64,000 nucleotides of DNA from Strigamia acuminata (taxonomy: Eukaryota > Arthropoda > Chilopoda > Geophilomorpha > Linotaeniidae), in assembly GCA_949358305.1 (NCBI GenBank), contig OX442321.1, positions 5,419,605 to 5,483,604 on the forward strand, written 5' to 3'. Within the stretch, counting starts at the first letter, position 1, and every line of letters starts with the position of its first letter. Below the pieces are notes generated by a model that did no database searches, was not told the origin of the DNA, and saw only the letters and a list, made by a program, of their open reading frames with translations. Shown here piece by piece: positions 46,841 through 61,292 of this stretch. The translations under genes were made by a program, and so were the position numbers.

Positions 46841-47666
46841 ATTTCAATTGGGGCGGTCGGAGAAGGCGATCGAAGAAAATAATGGCATTTTTGAATTTTT
46901 CGAATACGAAGCAAGAAATTAATGTAATGATTTTTGTTTTGAGTTTCTTTTGTTTTTTGTTTTTGTTTTTCTCTCTTTCTCGAGTATTAATTCTTTTTTG
47001 TTTTTGTTTATTTTTGTTTATTTTTGTCAAGTTGTGTAGTATGTGTAATTTTTTTTCCGGTTGTCATAAACACAGGCATTCCTTTTCATTTTAATTTATA
47101 TTATTGATTAATGAATAAAGAAATAAATAATAATAATAAAAAAAAAAGAAAACACGTGGAAAAGTAAGGTGATTGAAATGTAAGATAATTGCTGTACTGC
47201 ATACTTAATATTACTGTAGTTAATATATTTTTTTTCCGGTCAAATTTACCATCGTTCGTTCATTTTAGTTGTCATGTTTTTGTCAATAAATCGACATGAT
47301 TATAAAATTTTTTTTTTTTTGTTTTTATTTCGGAGTTTAATGGAGGGATTTAAAATGGAGGTCGAATTTCGCCGGGTTTTGGGAGTTAAAGCGCTTTGGA
47401 TTTCTGTTGTTGTCGGTAGAGCGCGCTACTGGTTTTTTCACGATTCTTTCTCACTGGAATACGTAATGGTGCGGTTTTATTCGGCGCGGGATTGATTTGT
47501 GATTTATATCTCGTTTTTTATTTATTTTCGGCTATCGTTACGTGCGTGGAAGCATTTTAAACATTGAATAAGGTATTTATATTTTTAAAAAATTGAATTT
47601 AACTCGCATTTCCAGCAATAAAAATGGCGTACCCACGTGTTGTTATAACATAGGTCCATAAATCAG
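46841..47666 (+). other. Spacer between the two helicase genes
   Basis: Rm62 3' UTR with AATAAA at 47114-47119, then AT-rich DNA leading to the second helicase. No gene recognised. Confidence 0.6.
47114..47119 (+). terminator. Candidate poly(A) signal of Rm62
   Basis: AATAAA about 275 bp past the stop codon. Confidence 0.55.
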
Positions 47667-49473
<1,807 letters not shown>

Positions 49474-49551
49474 TTTAGTTTGTAGGTTTATTAATAGTTT
49501 GTTGACTGTGTATTTGAATTTCATTCCTAATGATTAAAATGAAGTGGTGAA

Positions 49552-49557
49552 AATAAA
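49552..49557 (+). terminator. Candidate poly(A) signal of the second helicase gene
   Basis: AATAAA 79 bp past the stop codon. Confidence 0.55.
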
Positions 49558-49744
49558 ATATGGTAGGTTTTTTTTTGTTTTTGTTTTTGTTTTTGTTTTA
49601 ATGCAAATATTGTTTATGTAATAGCGTTACGTAGTTGTAGAGAACCTTGTGGTCAGATGGAAGGTGGTGTAGATTGAATTCTTATTTGATAAAAAGTGAA
49701 TTTTTTTTTTATGATAATTTAATTTTTTGGTTGACAATTGAATT

Positions 49745-50280
49745 TGGTTTTGTAAAAATTGGACTTTTTTGGGAAAAATTGAACTTTTTTGGGAAAAATT
49801 GAACTTTTTTGGGAAAAATTGAACTTTTTTGGGAAAAATTGAACTTTTTTGGGAAAAATTGGACTTTTTTGGTAAAAATTGAACTTTTTTTGATAAAAAT
49901 TGAATTATTTTGCTAAATATTGAATTATTTTGCTAAATATTGAATTATTTTGCTAAATATTGAATTATTTTGCTAAATATTGAATTATTTTGCTAAATAT
50001 TGAATTTTTTGCTAAATATTGAATTATTTTGCTAAATATTGAATTATTTTGCTAAATATTGAATTTTTTGCTAAAAATTAAATTTTTCTAGCTTAAAATT
50101 AAATTTTTCTAGCTTAAAATTAAATTTTTCTAGCTTAAAATTAAATTTTTCTAGCTTAAAATTAAATTTTTCTGGCTAAAATTGAATTTTTTTTCCTAAA
50201 ACCTGATTTTTTTGGCTAAAATTGAATTTTTGACTAAAAATTGATTATGTTTGGCTAAAAGTTGAATTTTTTTGGCAAAA
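49745..50280. repeat. Three adjoining tandem arrays (20, 20 and 21 bp)
   Basis: First TTGAACTTTTTTGGGAAAAA (20 bp), then ATTGAATTATTTTGCTAAAT (20 bp), then TAAATTTTTCTAGCTTAAAA(T) (21 bp), each several copies long and grading into the next. The shared ATTGAA/TTAAATTTTT core suggests that one array evolved into the others. Confidence 0.95.
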
Positions 50281-50966
50281 AACGTGTGAATTCACTCAAA
50301 TAATCAAACCCGGAAAATTAAATCCAGTTGTATATTCATAACTATATTTTACAAAGCAATTTTTAACAATCCGATACGCCAGACGGGTGTTTGACAAAAA
50401 TAGCACCAGAAAATACACAGGAGTGAAAAAACACGATCCAAACTAACTCACATTTCCTTTGAATTACATAATTTTTTTAAAAAAATATTATTTAATAAAA
50501 AAAATTACAAAAAAAAAATCTTTTTTTATTCCATTAAATTTTTGCTATCTCATACAACAACTCATCAAATTTTCACAAATGCACCTGAAATGATGCAATA
50601 TCCAGAAAACTTGCGAACACTAACAAGTGAATAGTTAACGTTTATTACAGGCATTTTAATATCTGAGAACACCAGCTGAAACGTCTAATTATACGTCATT
50701 TCAAGACGTGCTTCGTTCCCATCGATACATAAATGAGTACCAACCACTGCGCATGTGCGCGCACTCAATCCGCGCAACGAATTTCACCACATTATCACCC
50801 AAACCGACCAAACCCAAGTAAAAAAAACACCTCAACCCATCAAACAACACTAAAAAATCCTTATCAGCACACGCACACCGTTATAACCGTAAAACCGTTA
50901 CGAAATTTCCCGATAAAACCGGAAAATAGTCCCACTACGACTTCCGGCGCGTCACGCGATTGCGAG

Positions 50967-50973
50967 TATAAAA
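50967..50973 (+). promoter_or_regulatory. TATA box of Sam-S
   Basis: TATAAAA, followed about 31-34 bp later by TTTCAGCG, which fits an initiator (TCA) at about 51000. The start codon is at 51033, giving a leader of roughly 33 nt. This is the only clear TATA/Inr pair I found in the window. Confidence 0.65.
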
Positions 50974-51032
50974 AGCAGTTGCGATAGCGCCTCTTCCTTT
51001 CAGCGTGTGCTGCTTTCGCTCAACTAGCTGAA

Positions 51033-54000
51033 ATGAACTCCATCCACATGAATTCAAACCATTTCGCCAACGACGGCAACAATGTGTACGCAGTATCGGA
51101 ATCCGATCTCGACGACACGAGCTCGTTCCTATTCACGTCGGAATCGGTCGGCGAAGGACATCCGGGTAAGTTTAAAAAATGTTACGAAAAACCACGTGTG
51201 TACACGGACCGTGAATGACGCGATGCAATCGCCGGAGTTTACAAATCCCCGCCAATTTAAGACCAATTTCCCCAGATCAAACCCGAAATAATTAACGCAA
51301 ATGCTAAAAAAAACCAAAAATCGCGTTATATAACGTCGAGGTAAAAATTAAAATTCAAAAGAAATATTTTTATTTTTAAAATTTAAAAAAAAAAAAAAAA
51401 GTTTTTGGTTGTGTCATTGAAAAATGTTAAAAAATTTCAGATTTCTTGGTTTTTAATAAGTTTTGGTGATAAATATGGTTGAAAACTAGGTCCAAGCGGT
51501 ATATCTAATCAATTTTGATAAGTTTTTCTGGGATTTTATCAGAAAAGCGATGGATCTAAAGGATTTTTTGAATTTAAAAAAAAATAAAATCTGAACTTAT
51601 GACATGTCCTAATTAGTTACGATGTATCAGTTTCTTAATTTGTTGCACATTTTATTTTTTATTCTATTTATTTATTTATTTATTTTTATTTTGGTTACTT
51701 TCAGATAAAATTTGCGACCAGATAAGCGATGCCATCCTTGATGCACATTTGAAACAAGATCCAAATGCTAAGGTGGCTTGTGGTGGGTATATTCGACGCT
51801 ACTGTTACACGCAATTCAATTCCACGCAACCTTAATTCATTTTTCCACGCAAATTAGCGTTGTTTTCGCATTAATTGCGATTTGTGCCGAGTAATTAGTG
51901 AAAAAGTTATTGATTGGAGTCGAATTTCGCTCTCAAAGTGTCGAAATGATTTATTTTTCGAAAAATTGAAGCGGAAAAATGTAATTCCTAATTTTTCTAA
52001 TCATTTTCGTATTAATTATGTCAGGCCTAATCATATTGAATTTCTAATAAGGTTTTTTTTCTTTTTTTTTTTTTTTAATTTTTTGATCTAAAATTTAGAA
52101 GTGGAATTTGAGCGCTTTCAATTAATATTTTTTTAAATAATTTTTCTTTATATATTTTTTTTTAGAAACTGTAACCAAAACTGGGATGATATTGATATTC
52201 GGTGAAATCACATCGAAAGGGACAGTTGATTACCAAAGTACAATAAGAAACACGATTAAAAAAATCGGTTACGACGACTCCAGAAAAGGTAAAAATTAAA
52301 ATAAAAAATATAATAAAACCTAAAAAAATATTTAAAACCCAAATTAAGAAGAAAAACTGTCCAAAAAAATCAATACAACGCAAAAAAAACTTAATATAAC
52401 TCGAAAAAACTTAATATAACTCGAAAAAACTTAATATAACTCGAAAAAACTTAATATAACTCGAAAAAACTCAATATAACTCGAAAAAACTGAATAAAAG
52501 TAGAAAAAACTTAATATTACTCGAAAAAACTCAATAAAACTAGGAAAAAACACGAAAAAACCATCAAAACACGGAAAAAAAACCACAAACTCGAGTTGAA
52601 AAAACTGAAAAATAACAACACTTTTAATTAATTTTAATTATTTCAGGCTTCGATTACAAAACTTGCAACGTTTTGATCGCCGTCGAAGAACAATCGTGTG
52701 AAATCGCTTCCGGAGTCCACGAAAACAAGGACGAAGAGGAAATAGGCGCGGGAGACCAGGTTAAAACCGAAATCTCTAAAAAAAAAATCCACTTTCCACA
52801 TTCTCATCGACTTATGGCATCAATCTGCTCATAATTGACCCGAACTAAATTACTTTCAACCGAATTTTTTCCCCTAGTCATTTGGCCGCACAACAACCCG
52901 ATAATTTAATCTGATGTTGATCACACTTATCTGCGTTAACATAACTGTGCACCGATTATCTAAATTCTACCCCAGATAACGCGAAAAAATCGGTTTTTTC
53001 CAGTCATTTCTGGTTCCCATTATCAATTTAACGTGCAACACCGATAAACACATCAACTTGAGCAATTTTAATTATCCCACGTGACGAAAAACGAATTAAA
53101 TTCTTTTATTTTTGCGCAAATTTTGCAGGGATTGATGTTCGGCTACGCGACGGACGAGACCGAAGAGTGCATGCCGTTGACGGTGGTTTTGGCGCACAAA
53201 TTGAACCAGAAGATCGCGGAATTGCGTCGCAACGGAGTGTTCTGGTGGGCCCGACCAGACACCAAGACGCAAGTGACCGCCGAATATCGCTTCGACCACG
53301 GCGCTTGCATTCCCATCCGCGTGCACACGGTCGTCGTGTCCGTGCAACACAGTGAACAAATAACATTGGAGGACTTAAGGAAGGATGTTGTCGATAAAGT
53401 GATTAAAGAAGTCATTCCTGAGAAATATCTCGACAAGGATACAGCGTTCCACGTTAACCCATGCGGTTTGTTCCTTATCGGAGGACCCCAGGTTGGTTTT
53501 TTTGGGTTTTTTTTGGGTTTTTTTGGTTTTATTTTAAAGTTGATTGGTTTTTCAGGGTGACGCTGGACTCACTGGACGGAAGATCATTGTAGATACTTAC
53601 GGCGGTTGGGGCGCTCATGGTGGAGGAGCGTTCTCGGGGAAGGATTATACCAAAGTGGACCGGTCGGCAGCTTATGCGGCTCGCTGGGTTGCGAAGTCTT
53701 TAGTTGCGAATAAATTATGCCGACGTTGTTTGGTGCAGGTAAAATGGAGTTTTTTGGTGTGAAAATGATTTTTTTGGGTGATAAATCTCTTCATTTGATA
53801 CAATGATTAACGTTTTTAGTGCTAAAAAGGTGAAAGATTGCATGTTTGTGTAAAAATGTGTAAGAAAACTGTATTTTTCGGTGTAAAAACGTGTAAAAAT
53901 TGAATTTTTCGGTGCAAAAACGTGTAAAAATTGAATTTTCCGGTGCAAAAATGTGTAAAAATTGAATTTTCCGGTGCAAAAACGTGTAAAAATTGGATTT

Positions 54001-54560
54001 TTCTGTGCAAAAAGTGTAAAAATTGGATTTTTCTATGCAAAAACGCAATTTTCGCGCTAAAAATTATAGAAAACCTGCAATTTTTTAGTGCAAAAATGAT
54101 ATTTTAAGACCAAAACTTAATTTTTCAATTCAAATTAAACAATTATTCCAGATTTCCTACGCTATTGGCGTCGCTGAACCGTTATCAGTGACCGTGTTCT
54201 CGTACGGAACATCGCACTTGAGTCAAGTCGAATTGTTGGATATAGTGAAGAAGAATTTTAATTTAAAGCCAGGCGGAATTGTCAAGTACGTTTTCATCAA
54301 CCTTTCCTACGCAACACCTAACAATAACAAACTTTTATCGAATTTCAGGGAACTTAATCTAAAAAACCCTATTTATGAAGAAACTAGTTGCTACGGCCAT
54401 TTCGGCAGACCCGGATTCCCTTGGGAAGTTCCCAAAAAACTCAAGTAATATAATTAAACTAAAATAAAAGGAAATAAAGAAAAACGAACAAAATGTCTCC
54501 TCTATTTGCAGATACGTTTCCGGCGACAAACATTACAACGCCGTCCCATTGGATCAATAA
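51033..54560 (+). CDS. Sam-S: S-adenosylmethionine synthetase (methionine adenosyltransferase)
   Basis: Exons 51033-51165, 51705-51782, 52166-52288, 52647-52759, 53129-53491, 53556-53738, 54152-54285, 54349-54444 and 54512-54560; 1272 nt, 423 residues (family usual 395-410, the extra length being N-terminal). It makes S-adenosylmethionine from methionine and ATP in the cytosol. Visible signatures: [19 protein letters not shown] with the ATP-binding His, [57 protein letters not shown] (P-loop-like signature), [12 protein letters not shown] and [12 protein letters not shown] near the C-terminus. GAGDQ is split from GLMFG by the fourth intron. The third intron (52289-52646) and the sixth (53739-54151) carry tandem arrays. 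I saw no SAM-responsive 3' hairpins, though I did not fold the 3' UTR. Confidence 0.97.
52385..52560. repeat. 20-bp tandem array in a Sam-S intron
   Basis: AACTTAATATAACTCGAAAA repeated about eight times, the later copies degenerate. Confidence 0.95.
53820..54060. repeat. 31-bp tandem array in a Sam-S intron
   Basis: GTGTAAAAATTGAATTTTCC + GGTGCAAAAAC recurs, with GTGTAAAAATTG at 53891, 53922, 53953 and 53984. Confidence 0.95.
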
Positions 54561-55203
54561 GTGCTGTGTGCCATAGGAAAACAATGAGCATTTTTCTTTT
54601 CACCTGACGAATTTGTGTTTTTAAACAAAACAAAAAAATATTAGAAACAAAATAAAAGTTGAGAGACATTAAAATGAAATGCAAAACCAGAGAAAATCGA
54701 ATTCAACAAGTATTGAAGATACAATTGTACATTTTGTTTATGTAAATTCAACATTTGTAAAACATGGGTTTGTTGATAATGAAATTCGGGGTTCGAAACA
54801 TCGATAGCTCTAGTCATATTTGAATCGAAGCTGTCGCTTTAATAAAAAGAAAAAATAATTTAAACTAGTTTTAAAAAGAAAGAAAGAAAGAAAAAAAAAA
54901 TCGTGTTATTTTACATTTTGGCGGGTTTTTCTCCTTATTCTTACGTATTTTCTTCATTCCGTGACGTTCCGCAGCACTAGTTGTACTCATATTTGAATAA
55001 TAAAAAAATGCATAGAAATTTTTTCAACAACTTTTATTAGTCTTATTGATGAAACGGAGTTTTCTCCACGAGAACGAACTCCTGCTCGGCGCTCGGCGCT
55101 CGGCAGATGACCTCCAGTTTCGCCAGTGTTCGCTAGTGATGTCATCCATCCACAACAGAGAAGGACGCCATTGTGGTTGGAGCGAACCACAGCTGTGTTG
55201 GAA
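54561..55203. other. Sam-S 3' UTR and UBE2H 5' region
   Basis: No gene recognised. AATAAA at 54651-54656 is the likely Sam-S poly(A) signal. The last 150 bp before UBE2H are GC-richer and probably its promoter and leader. Confidence 0.6.
54651..54656 (+). terminator. Candidate poly(A) signal of Sam-S
   Basis: AATAAA 91 bp past the stop codon. Confidence 0.55.
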
Positions 55204-55749
55204 ATGTCGTCGCCGAGTGCGGGCAAGAGACGAATGGACACAGACGTGATCAAACTAATTGAAAGTAAGCATGAAGTGACCATCCTAGGAGGCCTGAACG
55301 AATTTTGTGTCAAGTTTTACGGGCCGCGCGGCACACCTTACGAAGGAGGCATCTGGAAAGTACGAGTGCATTTGCCCGAGCATTACCCGTTCAAGTCTCC
55401 ATCCATCGGATTTATGAATAAAGTATATCATCCGAATATCGACGAAGCATCTGGCACAGTTTGCCTCGACGTAATAAACCAGGCGTGGACTGCACTCTAC
55501 GATCTGTCGAACATATTTGAGTCATTTTTGCCCCAACTTCTCACCTACCCCAACCCAATCGACCCACTAAATGGCGATGCAGCCGCCATGTACCTGCACA
55601 AGCCCGACGAATATAAAAAGAAGGTGCAGGAGTATGTGAAAAAATACGCCACGGAAGAGGCGCTACGTGAACAGGACGACGACGATTCCACGAGCGAGTC
55701 TTCGATGTCGGATTTTTCCGAAGACGAGGCGCAGGATATGGAGTTATAA
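55204..55749 (+). CDS. UBE2H: Ubiquitin-conjugating enzyme E2 H
   Basis: Single exon, 181 residues, near-identical to vertebrate UBE2H. It accepts ubiquitin from E1 and passes it to substrates; known partners include histones in vitro and the CTLH/GID E3 complex. Visible: [14 protein letters not shown] at the start, [15 protein letters not shown] with the catalytic Cys at residue 87, [16 protein letters not shown], and the acidic C-terminal extension [18 protein letters not shown] typical of the H subclass. In most animals the gene has several introns. Here the CDS is uninterrupted, which suggests a retroposed copy that became functional, or intron loss. The frame is intact and conserved, so it is not a pseudogene. 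Poly(A) signal AATAAA at 55865-55870. Confidence 0.97.
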   Translation: MSSPSAGKRRMDTDVIKLIESKHEVTILGGLNEFCVKFYGPRGTPYEGGIWKVRVHLPEHYPFKSPSIGFMNKVYHPNIDEASGTVCLDVINQAWTALYDLSNIFESFLPQLLTYPNPIDPLNGDAAAMYLHKPDEYKKKVQEYVKKYATEEALREQDDDDSTSESSMSDFSEDEAQDMEL

Positions 55750-56229
55750 CAGAATGTTGTCAAACAAACTTATCAAGTGAAAAATAATAATGATGAAAAA
55801 CAACTGCAAAAACTGTAAAATAGTGCCAGAACTAATGATAGTTATTAATAATAATTAATATTAAAATAAAAAATAAAATTTTAAAAAAATATTTAAAAAA
55901 AAACAAAAAAAAAACATATATATATATATTTTGTGGCTGGGATCAGAGAAAGGCTCTCTCTGCAGAGGGCGTACTCTGGTTTCGGTAAATCAAGCTTCTG
56001 CCATTTTGTGAAATAAATTCTTGGCCGTCATTGGTCGGTGTGTAAGAGTGAGCGGGATTGGTCCGTGTTGTTGTGTTACGTGACAACACGGCGAGGAGAA
56101 AGATGGAAGTCTCGTTTTAATTCGCTTTGTTTTTTTTCTTCCTGTTTTTTTCTGTAATGTATGGAATGAATTGTTATCTTTTTAAGTTGCTGCTCTGTAA
56201 CTTTATTACATTTTGTTTGATTACAGTTG
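55750..56229. other. UBE2H 3' UTR and PCCB promoter/leader
   Basis: No gene recognised. A poly(A)-rich and TATA microsatellite stretch at 55860-55930 is followed by probable promoter DNA. TTGATTACAG at 56217-56226, just before the PCCB start, could be a splice acceptor of a 5' UTR intron. Confidence 0.5.
55865..55870 (+). terminator. Candidate poly(A) signal of UBE2H
   Basis: AATAAA 116 bp past the stop codon, followed by an A-rich tract (55880-55915). In a retrocopy such a tract could be a remnant tail, but it lies in generally A-rich DNA. Confidence 0.45.
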
Positions 56230-59378
<3,149 letters not shown>

Positions 59379-59433
59379 TAATAAAAAACAATCCAAACTG
59401 TAAAAAAATTAAAAACCGACGTAACCGGAAATG

Positions 59434-59439
59434 AATAAA
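59434..59439 (+). terminator. Candidate poly(A) signal of PCCB
   Basis: AATAAA 56 bp past the PCCB stop and only 75 bp before the GTF2H5 start codon. Confidence 0.5.
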
Positions 59440-59514
59440 CAATCACTTAGCCCTACCGGTGACATTTGTAATCACATTCACTCGAAGCCTAACCCATGTT
59501 TCCCCACATTCACG

Positions 59515-59804
59515 ATGGTGAATGTTATGAAAGGAATCCTCGTTGAATGGTAAACAAAAACCAAAAAAAAAACAAAACAAAACTCCCTTCAACCCCAAAC
59601 CTTAATCCAAACCTCTCTTCCAGCGACCCATCAATGAAACAACTGTTGTTGCATTTGGACGAAACAAACCAACTCGGCCGCAAATTCGTTATCCAAGACT
59701 TAGACCCGACGCACCTCTTCATATCCAGCGACATAATCGAAAGTCTCCAAGCCCACATCGACGACTTAATGGACCGCTTGGCCTTCGTCATATTCGACAA
59801 ATAA
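59515..59804 (+). CDS. GTF2H5: General transcription factor IIH subunit 5 (TFB5/p8)
   Basis: Exons 59515-59549 and 59624-59804; 71 residues, the same length as human GTF2H5. It is the smallest TFIIH core subunit, stabilising the complex and stimulating the XPB ATPase during nucleotide excision repair. The sequence begins MVNVMKGILVECDPSMKQLL and continues LDETNQLGRKFVIQDLDPTH; the junction codon TG|C gives the conserved Cys. The last exon runs without interruption into ZNHIT1, whose ATG is 12 nt beyond this stop codon. The PCCB poly(A) signal lies only 75 bp upstream of this start, so its promoter must be very compact or shared. Confidence 0.94.
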
Positions 59805-59816
59805 ACCACAACCAAA

Positions 59817-60272
59817 ATGTCCGACAAACGCGAATCAACTCGAATCAAAGATTCGAACCAGCGCAGAGTTCTCGACCCCGCAGCCCGCAAAAGACGCCAC
59901 AGAAAAGCTCTCGAAGCTCTCGAACAGGACAATTTCCACGATGACCCTCACGCGAATCTCGTTATGCACAAAAAGGCGCCGAAATTCGAGGAATCTTTGG
60001 ACAGGACGAAACGGCGCAGGAAAAGCGAGCACGTGAAACAACGCGTCAAGAAAACATTCGCCGCTTTAATCGAAGAGGAGCAAATGAGCGGTCGCGAATC
60101 GCCCAATTACATCACGGCTTACGCCCCGCCGTCGCAGTTTCCCGAGCGGAAATTCTGCGCCGTCTGCGGCTTTCCGTCCAACTACACGTGCGGGCCGTGC
60201 GGAAGTCGGTATTGTAGCGTTAAGTGCTTGGGAATGCACCAGGACACTCGCTGCTTGAAATGGACCGCTTAA
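59817..60272 (+). CDS. ZNHIT1: Zinc finger HIT domain protein 1 (SWR1/SRCAP complex subunit)
   Basis: Single exon, 151 residues (human 154). It is a subunit of the SRCAP/SWR1 remodeller that deposits histone H2A.Z. Visible: QRRVLDPAARKRRHRKALEA and NFHDDPHANL at the N-terminus, then the HIT zinc finger FCAVCGFPSNYTCGPCGSRY, CSVKCLGMHQDTRCLKW with its seven Cys and one His. The start is fixed by similarity and by ACCAAAATG (A at -3). No AG occurs in the 12-nt gap after GTF2H5, so a separate splice acceptor there is not possible. The message must be dicistronic, start inside GTF2H5, or be produced from a readthrough product. Confidence 0.95.
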   Translation: MSDKRESTRIKDSNQRRVLDPAARKRRHRKALEALEQDNFHDDPHANLVMHKKAPKFEESLDRTKRRRKSEHVKQRVKKTFAALIEEEQMSGRESPNYITAYAPPSQFPERKFCAVCGFPSNYTCGPCGSRYCSVKCLGMHQDTRCLKWTA

Positions 60273-60377
60273 ATCGTTTTAATTTAGTTTGTTTTATTAG
60301 TAAATTTACATTTCTCTGTAATTTTCGCGTTGGAAATGATAATTAAAGGTGAAAAATAATGAAAATGATGGAATTAT
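60273..60377. other. 105-bp convergent gap between ZNHIT1 and LSM7 stops
   Basis: A minus-strand AATAAA (plus strand TTTATT, 60293-60298) would serve LSM7. No canonical plus-strand AATAAA for ZNHIT1 is visible before the LSM7 stop, so the two 3' ends probably overlap. Confidence 0.55.
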
Positions 60378-60911
60378 TCAACTGTCTTGTTGTATGAAGG
60401 GGTTTGGAATCGATTCCATTCCGTCCATTGGGCAAATGAGTACGACTGCAGTTCCACGACATACTACTAGACCGAGGGTCCGTGTATCGTCGGTTAGTTT
60501 GTACGGATCGTCCGGATCTATAAGAAAAGGTAAATTTTTGATGTTTTTTTTGTCTTTTTTTCATTTTAAATGAATAAATGGAAGTAAACCTCTTAGATAT
60601 TCGGTTGTTGCGTCCAATACGAGGTTCAGAAGGGGGTCGTAGCCTTTGAGAAGTCCACTGACTGTGTAGGAATTGATTTGATTAGTTTTTTGATTTATTT
60701 TTGATTTATTTGGTGCGCGCGAAATTTTGAGTTTTACCTTCACGACCGCCCGAAAATTTGACGCGAATTGGTTTGTCCAGATATTTGGCTAGGTCCAAAA
60801 TGCTTTCTTTTTTCCTCTTATCTTTAGCGTCCTAAAATGAATTAGATTTAGTTAGTTCACCATATTTTTCTTTCATTTAAAAGCGTCACTTACTCCTGAC
60901 ATAGAAGACAT
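60378..60911 (-). CDS. LSM7: U6 snRNA-associated Sm-like protein LSm7
   Basis: Exons in transcript order: 60911-60894, 60831-60738, 60661-60590, 60517-60378; 324 nt, 107 residues (human 103). It is a component of the LSm2-8 ring on U6 snRNA and of the LSm1-7 decapping ring. Visible: KKESILDLAKYLDKPIRVKF and GGREVSGLLKGYDPLLNLVL (Sm1), EYLRDPDDPYKL, LGLVVCRGTAVVLICP (Sm2, with the RG pair) and the tail PNPFIQQDS. The first exon codes just MSSMSG. It is convergent with ZNHIT1 and divergent from HADH. Confidence 0.96.
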
Positions 60912-61292
60912 TTTAGATGCACACGGGGTTTTATGCTTTCAATGGAAGTCGGCGCTTGCTTGGTTCCGGGTTGCGAACTTGATCCAGGTCAAGTTCTAGG
61001 TCAAGTTATAAAAATATAATAATTATTATCACTTTTCCTGAAACTAATTTTAAAAAATAATTGCGCTGTATTCATTTTTTTTTAAATTTGAAATGAAAAC
61101 ATTTATATAATTTCTTATTTATTTGCGTGAAAAACGAACTGCAGCGAGAATTTAATACGTCATAAACTATCCAAACATAACGTTAATAATCATATCTTAC
61201 TCGTAAATACCGTGAACAGGAAGTATGACAAAAATGACTTATTTAATAACTGTGTAAAGTGCACAGGTCGACTTCGACTACGCGGCGTGGAA
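60912..61292. promoter_or_regulatory. Shared upstream region of LSM7 (-) and HADH (+)
   Basis: 380 bp between divergent start codons; likely a bidirectional promoter. No TATA box stands out. TCAAGTT motifs occur near 60988-61008. Confidence 0.5.

Larger units (their letters stand above)
49474..51032. other. Intergenic spacer with three consecutive tandem arrays, then Sam-S promoter
   Basis: AATAAA at 49552-49557 is the likely helicase poly(A) signal. 49745-50280 is a chain of arrays (separate entry). 50290-50960 is AT-rich without recognisable genes, becoming GC-richer toward the Sam-S TATA box. Confidence 0.6.

Noticed and set aside
54780-54800. GGTTCGAAA resembling a tRNA T-loop
   Set aside because: No matching acceptor or anticodon stems around it; no tRNA elsewhere in the window either.
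55204-55749. UBE2H as a dead processed pseudogene
   Set aside because: The frame is full length with all catalytic and tail residues conserved and no lesions.
61212-61292. N-terminal extension of HADH
   Set aside because: The upstream open frame has no ATG; the ATG at 61293 gives a normal-length protein with a presequence.
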